This document shows, piece by piece, positions 12,101-24,100 of a stretch of DNA of 64,000 bases. The position numbers were made by a program, and so were the translations under genes. The notes below the pieces were generated by a model, which was not told the origin of the DNA, did no database searches, and saw only the letters and a program-made list of their open reading frames with translations. Every line of letters starts with the position of its first letter. The stretch's first letter is position 1. Origin of the DNA: Solea solea (taxonomy: Eukaryota; Chordata; Actinopteri; Pleuronectiformes; Soleidae); the NCBI RefSeq assembly GCF_958295425.1, contig NC_081146.1:17927458-17991457 (forward strand), read 5' to 3'.

Positions 12101-15100
12101 ACGGGGGCATGACAGAAAATAATTGAGAACCACTGCTATAGTTCAAGCATTGACCTGGTTGTGTGCTATTGTGCAGCAGAATCAAAGCATTTAGAAAACA
12201 ATATTAATGCAGTAGTATAATATAATTACTTGGAATGAAGATGAAATAACAGAAGTAGGATTACTCACTTTTCTATGAATATGATGCATGATAACATTAT
12301 TTTAAAGCAGATCCGTCACTGAAAATAACCTGCTTGAAAGTCATTAACATGACAATATGCATAGTATGTCTTTACAACAAAGCCTGACCTATAGTAACCA
12401 GTTTATGTTTTTACAACAACTTACATTATATTGGTTAGATCTTGAGATCATTTTGAAGGATATTCAGTGTAGCAGTAACTGCAGTGCCGGCTTGTACTCA
12501 TTCACCTGACTATGCATGAGTGGCTCTTAGTTGGTGCAGAGCATGTTCACCATACAACACTGCTATAGAGCCTCCTTCGTCTTTCTCTGGTTGTGTCATG
12601 GTGACTGCAAACTGACATGCCTCTTCAACAATGAAGCTGTTTTTTCCCTCCATTTTGTTAATCACCCTCACGGCCTTCCTCGTTGATTGAAATTCGAGTG
12701 AGCGTGCTTTACATCCTTTTCCCTCCCTCACCCTGTCTGTTTGTATTGTTTCCTTGGAAATTGCAATCTTTTTGTTGAAAAAACATAATTGTCAAAGGAT
12801 GAGTTGTGTCTGCATTCAGAATGCCAGCTCCATTGTGTGTTTTCCATAGCAACTGGCTTCATTGCCAGGATGTGACAAAACAAATGTCACTTGAAAGGGA
12901 CAGAAAAATGCTCCTCCAACATGAGGGGACAATGGCCGCATCAGGCTACCTCCTCACCAAGGATCTTCTCTACATTTCAAACTCACAGAAAACCCAATTC
13001 ACAGTAATGAACTCACTCCAGTTCCTTAAATTATACTTAAATGGAGATAACTTCTCATAATTGTATTTTAATTGATCACATTTATTTGCCTCAACCTTAG
13101 TCTGAATATGGTTGCATATTGTTTAAGGATAACAGATTGTGTTGATGTCCTTTTATTATCCAAATAAAAAACTGTTAAATAAACAGTAAAACAGCAGTTT
13201 GCCAGTTTTGTGATCCACTGATTTCACAATGAGTTAATTGTTACTGAAATGTTACTGAGAGTTAAAATTATTTTCTCCCTACAGAACTTCGCCCAGACAC
13301 ACATGCTCATTGAGCTTATCCAGGAATTGAAGGAGAAAGGATACAAACTGAGGATCTGCCCACCTGTTGAGTCTAACCTGGTACAGTTAGAGTTTGCTTT
13401 TTTCTCTCCATGTTTAGTGTTCTCCAAACCAGACCACTAACAGGACAATCAATCCAAAGACATGTAGGTCAATTGGTTGCTCTAAATTGTTCACCTGTAG
13501 ATGTTGAATATTGTTTTGTTCTGTACGACTGGCTATCCCACCTCTTGTCAAATGTTGGCTGCTATCGGCTCCAGCTCCAATGCAAACCACAAAGAAAAAG
13601 TTCAATAGTTCATGGCTGAATGATCATCATTTGTTGCATATACTGTATATATAACAATAATAAAAAAAAACTGGAGATTATTTTAAAGTAGTCTTCAGTA
13701 TTTAGTGCTGCAGCATTTCTTAGGAAATAGGATTGAAAAATCTTCTTTAATATTGAAATAAACTTTTTCCAAACATAATATATACATAAAAAACTATGTA
13801 ATATGTCTTTTCATATGTTGCTTAAATAAGCTTGAGCAAGACCTTGCTTTATTGTTGTGCTGATTATTGTAATTCTTGTCAAAACATCCAATTTGGAAAA
13901 TGTGTGTATTGATTACTTTTGACTCCATGTCTTTCAGAGTCCATTAATGATCACGCTGCCCAGTCCAGAGCCACTGACGGCTGCCATGTTCTTCTTCCTC
14001 CAGAGCATGAAAGAACCAGGGAAAGGCCAGGTCAATCCCAAGATTCTTTTTAATCAGCTCTGTCAGAAGTAAGACACTTTAAAAAAAAAAAACTTCCCTT
14101 CTATTTCTAAGTGCTTATACATTGAACATGTATCATCTCAGTTGATTTTGGAAGTCATTCTATAAACTATCATCACTATAGTTCCCTATTAATTCAACAG
14201 GAGCCACAGCTTTCACCCTACTACCAGTGATACTACCCATCACCGTGGTAATAACTATTTTAACCAGCCAGATCCAGGTACCACCTGGTCATGGCTGAAC
14301 TTTAAACTCAATATACAGCAATGGACCATTGTAAATACCCAACCCCAGCAGCAGCAGCAGCAGCAGCTGAGTATTCATTCTCTTTCTGATACATGCAACA
14401 CTGCTAAACCACCTGTGTCATGTTTGATCTAGAGCAAGGTCTAACAGGCTGTGTGCCACATGTTTGTGAACTGAACATTTGTTTTTCTGTCTTTTATGAG
14501 CAGTATGAATGTTTGGTTGGCTGAGTTGTTGTTCGAACATGGTACATTGTTGGTTGTGTCCACACTGTGTGTGTGTGTGTATGTGAGGCGGTGGTGGTGC
14601 ACTGTTTAGTAGTGCAGGTGGGTGACCAGGGTGTTTAATGATGGATGAGTGGGTACATCTCTGGTGTGGCTTTGACGGTTATTCTGGTACCTAGCTTTTA
14701 TCAGACAGGCCTGTGTGTGTGGGGAGGTGGGGGGTGGGTGGTTGTGTGAAGGCTGCCACTTCACCTGGTACCACCTCAGCCTGCAGAACACATGCAGGCA
14801 ATTGTGCATTCAGAGAGCAACTATTGCACACACCTTTATGCACCCACGCATGCCAACCAATTCCACTGACATGCATTTGAATAGAGCTATGAGCTCAGCC
14901 TCAGCACCCATTATACATATATACTGTGTATATATGTATATGTAGCCAGTATTTTCACAAAATAGGTATATTCACACATAAGAATCTATATACTTAACTT
15001 TAAATAACTCAAATCTAAAAAAAATCTCTATTATTTGACCAAATAGGTTAAATGTTTATAAACATAGAGCAGATGGTGGGACAGTAAAGTTTGTGAATGT

Positions 15101-18100
15101 ATATGTGCATGAACACAGTGTAACACCTGGTATAAGTACAGCATCTTATTTACTTAATTTGTCATATAGAGCAAACCTACTTGAAGCACAAAATTATCGC
15201 GCTGGGATTTGTTTTACTGTGTCTGACAGAGGGAAGGCAGAAGCATAACAGCAGATGCAGCAGAGCAAGGCAGGGAGGTAGAATTAAAGAATATTATAAT
15301 ACTAATAATATATTAAAGAAATAAAGTATTGTCCAAAATAAATAGTAGTGCAAACACTTGATAATAATGACTATGTGAAATTTTGGCAATCAGAACAGTT
15401 TGCATAATACTTTATTCTGAGGTACTAAAATACTTCTAAAATACTTGTCCTTAGTTGGAGAGAAAAAGTGGGTGTTGTTCCAGTTCACTTTATTGCATTC
15501 TCAAGGTCTTACTTTATAATCTCCACACAGTGTACATCAATACAGCTGCATTCTAGCTAGCCTTAGCTATTGCATATTTTTTACTTTTAAACTCCTCCGC
15601 ACAGCAGCTTTTCTACAGTCAATCAAATCTAAAGCTTTAAGCTGAATTGATAGGGTCAAGAAGTGCTCCTGTTTACTGGGACATTTTTCCGCATTGTAGT
15701 GACCTTCATTATGGCTGCACCTCACTTGTCATTGCTGAGTCTTGTCTTTTCAAGAGGGTTGGGCCTGCCCTTGACCTTAGAGAATTGACGGTGCTTTTCT
15801 GGTCCTCTTTCAGTGCCTTATCCAGTGTGTTTGTGTTGACAGGCAGGTTAATAAAGCTTTTTTGCTTCAGATTAGGGTCATTATGAGTTTAAGCCCTGTT
15901 GAGCCCAGTTCCATCCTGAAGTATGTCTATTTTGCCACATGTGTGTTTGCACATGTGTTTGACCTCAACCAGCTGAGTACCCCACAGCCTGCCTCCTCTC
16001 CTCCTCCTGCCAGCAGAAGAGGTCTGGTGCTCATACTCATGCCAAGCTGTGTGGGTTGGATGGTCAGCGGCACTCTCTATCTGGTGCCAAGGCGGGTCAC
16101 AGCCGGGGAGTCGAAGCTAGTCTGCAAAAAATATCATTAAATGACAGGCAAAATTGTGTTTACACCCAGGTATTGGGATTTTAGGTCTCACAAAGAATTT
16201 TTACAGAATGTCTACTACTTTTAGTAACCTAAGGAAGTATCAAGTATGATTTATTCAGTGGGAACACTGTGAGTTGTTATTCCCAATTTTTAGATCCACT
16301 ACCTATGCATTTCTAATGCAAAAGGGCCACATAGAGGCATTAATTTGGAGTATATCTTTCAAAATCTAATTACATTGTCAAGGTGGCCACTGGACTTGAG
16401 TATTGCAAAAAAAAAGAAAGAAAGGTAGTCAGGCTCTCCTCTCCACATCTTTTAAATACTGTTCATAGACTTACATAAGAAGCCTCACAGCTGTGACAGA
16501 AATAGCTGAGAACATCACTGCATTCAATTTAGTGCTCTGGCATCCAAGACACATACTCACACATACTGTACATTAACATGATATCTGCTTAGGAGGTATA
16601 GGTGCAAAAAAAATGTCAGGTTGAAGAAAGGGAGCAAATATTCAGGTGGTTTGTTGACAGTGTATGTCAGGAAACCTGAAATAAGGTTGTGAACAACCCC
16701 ATGTGTTTAAAACGCGAAAAGACACATGCACACTTTCATAATTCTTTTTTTCTTTTAAAGCTGATTGTGAAGGTCTAAATGTATGGCCTAATTTCAAATT
16801 AATCATGAGGGTCTGCCATGCAAGATGTTGACAGAACTAGACAGGCTAATTTCCTGACCCATCTAAAAATAGAATGTAGGTAAAAAAAATGTAGGTGTTG
16901 AGATAACTTTGAGGAAACATTTTCAACTGATTTCCTTCTTCATATGCATCTGGACAAAGCAAATAGGTCACTTGTTCACATTCTTACAAATTAATGACCT
17001 CTAAATGTAGATTAATTAGTGAACAGTGTGCGGGTGCATTGTGTTGTTCATACATGTGTGTTTTTTAAGGGAAGCTTGTGTGGTCTTGTGTCTGGTACTA
17101 AGTCATCCGGCTATTAATTGTGCTAGCACCGCAGCTGTTTGCATTGGCCAGATTGAGAGCAGCGCTACAGGGCCCTTCTGCTTCTCTCCATGGGGATGAG
17201 CTTCCAGACCTCCTCATTCCCACTGATCCCAACCAAGCTTTTCTGCATCTGTTAAATTTTTTTTTCTCCATTTTACTCATTTAATCTCTATTTGCTCTAT
17301 ACTGTATTTCCATTTATCTCTCTTTTATTCTCTTACTATCTTCCCCCCTTTATGGGCACTGTATAGACTAGTCCGCAAAACAAGAGGGGGGAATTCCCTC
17401 ACACATTGCTCACTTTGAGCTGATGTAAAACTGTATATGTGCTCCCCACTACCTCCACCGCTCTCTCCATCCCTCTCCATATGTCTGCACAAAAATGTCA
17501 GGGAAGGGTGGTGTCTAGAGAATGTGGTTGGCCATCTCTTCCCCAGTCTTGGACGTCCATTCTTGAGCCTCATGTAAACTTTTCTCAAAGATGTAAATCA
17601 TATGTGATTTCTTTGATTAAGAAAGGCATTATGAAAGGGCTCCAGAATTAATAGCAAAATAATCAAAGTTGCAATATGAGCAAGTGCAATATCACAATCG
17701 AAAATGACTGAAATTATTTGATCAAATGTGTGACAAAACAGCTATATTGTGCAATTCTGCTATGCTGCAGAAAATCACTGGCCCAAAAATCTTGCTATTC
17801 AGATGAGAAAATATTTATTGTTTTGTTAACATAAATTTTTCCAAAAACAAATGTCAATCATCATGTTATGGACATTTTTCCCATGACAGTCAAAGTACAA
17901 CTTCTGCTATTTATGCTGTTATTAAAGTTTTGTGAATGAACTATTAGTATAATATTTAAAAACAATATTATTTGTATATTATCACAATACAAGCTTGATA
18001 TTGATGATTAGCACAATCAATGTTAGATGATTAGAGATTATTTCACTTCAGGGTGATCATTAAAGAAAACAGTTAACACATTAGTACTAGACCCTTAGAA

Positions 18101-21100
18101 ACACTGGTCATGCAGTATGAGAAATTGACCTTCATCTAGCTATTAATTAGTTTTATCCCAGGCCCCCACCCTCTGAACATTGTCACCATTTGACTGGTGG
18201 CAGCTTTACTAACCAGAGACATGGTCTCTGGTTGAGTGTGTCGAACCAACCCGTCTTGTGGTTAAGTGGCTGGCTTGGCCCAACAGGTTGCAGTGGCTCT
18301 AGCCTTGGTTGCCCATCTGCACCTGGCATCTGTCCTCACATCTGCCTCAATATGGGCGGTCAGGGAACGGACCAAGGAGAGCCTCCCCTGGCATTAATGT
18401 CCAGGATCATGGTCTGCCCTTCATAGCCGTTAAGCAAAATGTCAAAGAACAGCATGGTACAGCTGTGGTCTCATATTTGTATTAGACCTTTGTGTTTTAC
18501 TAGCATAACCCACTGTAATTAAGGTTAATGTTTATTGTGTTTTCTTAAGTGTTTGAAATGCAAGAGTGTAAGAGCGATTGTTTACATCCATGCCTGGTGT
18601 AAACTGACAACACTGAGGGCATGTTACAGCTGTCTTTTCACAGCAAATGCTTTGTGAAGGTGACCCTGTAAAGACTAACGTGAAGCCGTGTTTACACATT
18701 TTGATTCATCTGTTTTAATGAGTTGCTGAATCTCTCAAGGTCTTCTTGAATTTCATGTGTTTTGTTTTTTTTTTGTCTTTCAGAGCTCCGCGGTTTAAGG
18801 GCTACCAGCAACAAGACAGCCAGGAGCTTTTGCATTACTTACTGGACTCTATACGAGTAGAGGAAACTAAGGTGAGGATACACACCTTGCACAATTTACA
18901 CATTCTGAATGTCTGCATTTGACTACCTGTAATGACTACATTGAAGACAGCATTTACTTACTTTTGTGGTGAATCATTTTACACAGTTGTTTCAGAGTTT
19001 GTAGTAATATTTTACTTTTCATGACTGAAAAATCCTTCAAGTAGTCAGTCTTCAGGACTCACTTTCTTCTACAGCAAAGTGAGCAAAGTGAGGACACAGT
19101 ATGTACAGTATGTGCATATCATTTTAAGACAGGAGGCACTGCCTGGTTTTAGAACTTGCTTTCAGTGCTGATGCTGGCAATTCCTTCATCCTCAGCATCC
19201 AGCTTCATGTTACAACTGTTACAGTTAAAGGAGCTGTATGTAAGAGTTTGATTAAGTCATAAAATTACCATGATTACATGTTAAATTGAAATATTGGATT
19301 TACTGACAACAGTGGTACCACCACTTTTGTGAATAAAAGGGGTTGTAACTCCTCTTTGTTCCATCTCTTGGTTCATGCAGGATTGGTTACTCAAATACCT
19401 GGCAAAGTCAAGTCTCTGGGTAGGTGTTAGAGGACGATCAATGAACTACAATATTTTGAGTTTGAATTGCAGAGCCCTTTTATCCTCTTATCACAAAGCT
19501 TACATATAGCCCCTTTAACATGTTATTGTTTGTTTCAAAGCACAAAGTGCAACCCTTGTAAAGGGATTTCTCTTTTTCAAATGTTGACCAGGAAATAGAT
19601 TAAGCATAGAAAGAATAATTTGAATTATCAAATGCATACAGATTATTTATCTATATTATGTTGGTTCTGGAAGATGTTATGTCTTGATATTTATCAGTCA
19701 GTCACTGTCATCAATTAAACAAAATATCTGATGCTGGAATTTGGTAAAGATCGGACTTACTGTCTATTAAAAGATTAAAAAAAAGATTTTGTTTGTTTGT
19801 GGGTGGCCACATGTACTCGCATAACCCAGTGGATCTTTTTGCCTGGTGAGGCAGTTTTTGTGTTTTAATCTTATGGTGCCATGTTTTTTGGCAAACACAG
19901 AACAGAACACCCCCCTCATTCACAGAGCAATTAGGAGACCCCACAGCAGAGCTGGCCCCTGTGGCCCCACCAGTGGCTACATGAATCAAGGAGGAGAAGT
20001 TAGCGGGTGTGTTTAGTGGTCAGCCGCAGGCCCAGGAGGGGCTGCAGGCTGGGCTCCACTGCTCCCATTCAAACTTGAGAACATTGACAGTTGTGCCACT
20101 TGGAGGACTTGCAAGTGGCACGGCCGGCATCATTGTGTGATCTTGGGAAACCCACAGCTGCTGAATGAGCTCCAGGGCCGTCCCATTGTGCTTGAGGGTC
20201 ACCCACAGCCCTCTCCCGCACACACACACGCACACTCATCAGCCTGTATCTCAATCCAATCAAGTAAGTGAAGAGGGAGGAGGTACAGCTTTCGTTATTC
20301 AATCGCTCAGAAATGAATGTATTCATCTGAGCACATTCAGAGAAACAGTGGTATTTTAAGATGCACTGTTGAATATGTTTTTAAAAATCTACCACATAAT
20401 TGATAACAAACTATATTTTGTTATGAGTGTAATTGACAAAGCCTCTTCTCAAGCATAGAGCAATCATGACACAATAATGTTTATTTTTAGTTGGTAGCAT
20501 CCAAGTTTTAAAATAAGATGAATTTGAAACAACACAGTTGAATTTCACATACACTTGTGCTTCCGTGTGAGTGTTTGTGTGTCAAAGAGGGAGACCGGCA
20601 TTTTTACAGTGGGTGATTACAACCTTTTAGAGGCTCTAAGTGTTTGTGTTGATTGGCCATTAGTATCAGAGATCTAAATATGCTAATATGGCCCCAGTCA
20701 ATTATCACCAATTAGCTGAGACGGTAGGTTTTTCTCTCTGAGGGCATGGACTGTCTTACTTCACCCATCTAAATTTAAGTTTCCACCCCTGCACCCTTAT
20801 ACCAGTAACCCCCTCCACCCTCCCACCATCCCCACTACCCTCCTCCCACAGGCTGTCCTTTGTAGGCCAGTGCACGATGTTGTATTTGGGGAAGGAGAAA
20901 GGGTGTGGGTGTGGGGGTTACTGGTAATTAATTAGTAGGAGAGGCTCAGCCTGGTTTGGCTGTGCTGAGGGAGTGGGGTGCATACTGGCTAGTTTGGGAT
21001 TAACAGAGTTTTTTGACCTAAATAGCCAGTCCAGTGCATGGGTCCCACAATAGTGGGGGCTGACTGGTTTTGACTGCAGACACAGACCATGGCCAATTAT

Positions 21101-24100
21101 CTATTGATTGGTGCTTTACTGTGGCTGTGTCTCATCACAGCTCTCTCACCAACACACTCACTGACCATGTCACCTTCAATAAGTAGGTCCTGTTAAGAAT
21201 GTATATGCACACAAACATGCGCAGTTAATTATGAGATATACATGATAATGTTTTTAGACAAGCACAATAATTATTTTACACAAATGATGCTTATAATAGG
21301 TATACTTGTCAGCTTCAGATATCACTTATACTCTGATATGTCAGTAATGGCTGTCATAGGATGAATTCTAGAAAGACACCACAGAACCTATGGAGTGTGA
21401 TTTACATTAATTTACGTAATTTGTTTTTTGTGTTAACGAGTGTCATATAAATTCTGTGTTTTTGTTTGCAGCGGGTGAGGGCAGGCATTCTGAAGGCCTT
21501 TAACAATCCCACAGAGAAGACGGCAGATGAGGAGACCAAACGTCAAGTCAAAGGTTCATACGCGTGCTACACCAGACAGATGACCAAGATCAACAGTCCC
21601 ACCTTGTGGCAGTTAATGGAAACACAGCTCAGATGGTCCAATATTTGTTGGTGGAGAAGAGTATATTCTTAGTCTTTGACTTGTAAATAACTTTTAAATG
21701 TCCTGAAGGGGAAATTTGCTTTCCCAGTCGCAGTCAGTTGCACATGCAAGCTATAGTTATAACAAGATAGTTTCTCATTATGAATAGTTTTATCGCTATA
21801 ACAAGATCAGTTTCATAGCAAAAAACTATCTCATTATAATGCGAATATTATCTTATTATGTGAAAGGGCGTGGGTATTTTTTTCTTCCCTGTGGCATTTC
21901 TACACTTTTGTACTTTTAACAATGAATGTGATTACAATTTTTTTTAAACTTGCTCTTAATCTATAGTAAATTGTAGGTTGTGTTTTAATTATCACACAAT
22001 TATTAGTAAAATTCATGATACACAAGTATTCATTAATTACTGCTCACATCATGTATGGTAAATCAAAAACCTATGTCTGTCTTTTCTCCCAGCATATGGA
22101 AAGGATGGCGTGAAGATGAATTTCGTTGATCGCATCTTTGTAGGCGAGTTGACCAACACTATTATGTGTGAAGAGTGTGAGCATGTAAGTATATATGGTT
22201 GAACTAAATAGTCAGTATTAATCTCACTGGGGTTTGACAAGTTTACTGTCTCCCAGTATACATGTGTGCAGTGGCATTCTCTTTTTGTGATATGACACTG
22301 ACCTGGGTTGAAGATGACTTAGTCGCATTTTCTTACATACATATTAACCCAAAACACATTTGAAAATAAAACCGGAGAAAACGGAACAGAAACTTTACAG
22401 AAGAAGAACTAAAAGAAAGCACTTCAAGGACCAGCTCAAACACCAACTGTTTGCAGCAGGCGTTTACAATGAAACGTCGGATCTGTGGGCTGTTAACAAA
22501 GCAAGAGCCACTATGCAAACACAAACTAGAGTATCCTTGATGGTGGAGAGTACCAGGTGTGGAGCTGGAGAGGAAAAAGCAGAGGAACAGCTGCTTCCCA
22601 TGTCTTCTAGTCCTGTTAAAAATGTGCAGCACATGTTTGCACCTGATTTTGACTATAATGGAATATTATAAATGCAGATACTAATTCATGTGATTCTTCT
22701 TCCAGATCTCCACAGTGAAGGAGGCTTTCATAGACATCTCCTTACCAATCATAGAGGAGAGAGTAAGTTTCCATGTCTGTAGAAAACCAAAATTATGTTT
22801 GATAATTAATAATAATAACTCTTTGAATGTGTATGTTTAAGCCGCTGTCAGTGAAATATTTGTGTTTGTATTATGTGTTAAATAGCTCTAAATTCTAACT
22901 GCTATCGCTCTTTTGAAGTTTTGGCCAGTGACATGAGTATCTTGGTCTGACAGTGTAGTGTCTTTAAAAGCAGCCCGAGGCCAAGTGAAAAGGTAACTTG
23001 TTTTGTAACTGGAAGGTCGCCGGTTCAAGTCCCCACCAGGTAAAAAGGGTTGGGGTACCCCTGAGCAAGGTACCCAACCCCCATTGCTCCCAGGGGGCTA
23101 CTCAGTGTGGCAGCCCACTGCTCCTAATTCTAGGATGGGTCGAATGCAGAGAAATAATTTCCCTAAGGGGATTAATAAAGTATAAGATTTAAATGTATCT
23201 TTTTTTTTTGCTGTATGTCATGTTTTTACTGATAATTCTTTTTTTTTTTTGTGCTCAGATGTCAAAACCATCCTATCCCAGTAGGCTGGGCAAGGGCAGC
23301 AAAGAGCAGGACACAAACTCTTCCCACACTGACCAAGTTTTTTCTGCAGGTCACTCTGTCAACAGAAACACCAGGAAGCTGAGTGGACAGGTCAGTGTGT
23401 AAAACATGAACGTAGTAGCATCTGTGCTGTACTTTAGTTGTCATTGCTGGCAATGAGGTTTTAAATTTTTTGAGGCTCTATTTTTAAGCATTCTTCCTCA
23501 TCTCATGTTTAAAGGTCAAACACAAATGTCGGAATCCTTTGCATGACTTAACTGGCAGTGTAAGAGCTTTATACTAATTTGAGCTGTGCCTAAAACCAAT
23601 GTGGAAGTCCAGTGACTCCAGCAGAGTCTGCATCTCTAAAAGGGGCTAATCTGTCTGTTCTACTTTCCCCAGAAACAACAGAGCAGGAGGTCTTCAAGTT
23701 CTGTGGAGGAGAAGGGAGCAAGCTGTGGGGTGGAGCAACCAGAGGAGGAGGGGGGAGCTGGTGGATTAGCACGTGGGGTCACAGTTTGCAAGATGGCCAC
23801 TGCCGGCAGCCTGTCAGATGGCAGTGAAAGAGACTCAGGTGCTCAAGACAGCAGCAATGATGCTGACAGTGAGGCATCAGAGAGTGAGTGGACCCCACGC
23901 ACCTTCTCCTCCAGCCACGGGCACACGTCCATTCCATCATCCACTTCTACCCTCACTCCATCCCCTACACCTGTCTCTGCCCCCTCCCCCATGTCATTAT
24001 CCTCCACCAGGCAGGGTGGTGCTGTAGAGCAGCTAGCTACTGCAGTGTCTAAAGTTAACCTGGGGTATAGTTCTGGGGACTGCTCTGCCTCCACACACTG

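Larger units (their letters stand above)
18872..21471 (+). other. USP45 intron 8 (2.6 kb)
   Basis: Non-coding between the QQDSQELL exon and the [10 protein letters not shown] exon, which join in phase 0. It holds a TTAA-flanked MITE (19225-19518) and a long low-repeat, GC-richer stretch at about 20000-21200 with homeodomain-like AT cores (for example GGTAATTAATTAG near 20923) and an inverted repeat (20800-20926). Confidence 0.45.

Noticed and set aside
21553..21672. Longer USP45 exon 9 running to the stop at 21672
   Set aside because: It breaks the conserved VKAYGK...GVKMNF junction. Kept only as a possible intron-retention product.
22360..22671. 103-codon frame in a USP45 intron
   Set aside because: The flanking USP45 exons join directly in phase ([14 protein letters not shown]), and the peptide has no counterpart in USP45 or any domain I know.
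22969..23187. Functional tRNA gene
   Set aside because: Only the B box is intact, and it is followed by a SINE body and tail, so it is a tRNA-derived SINE.
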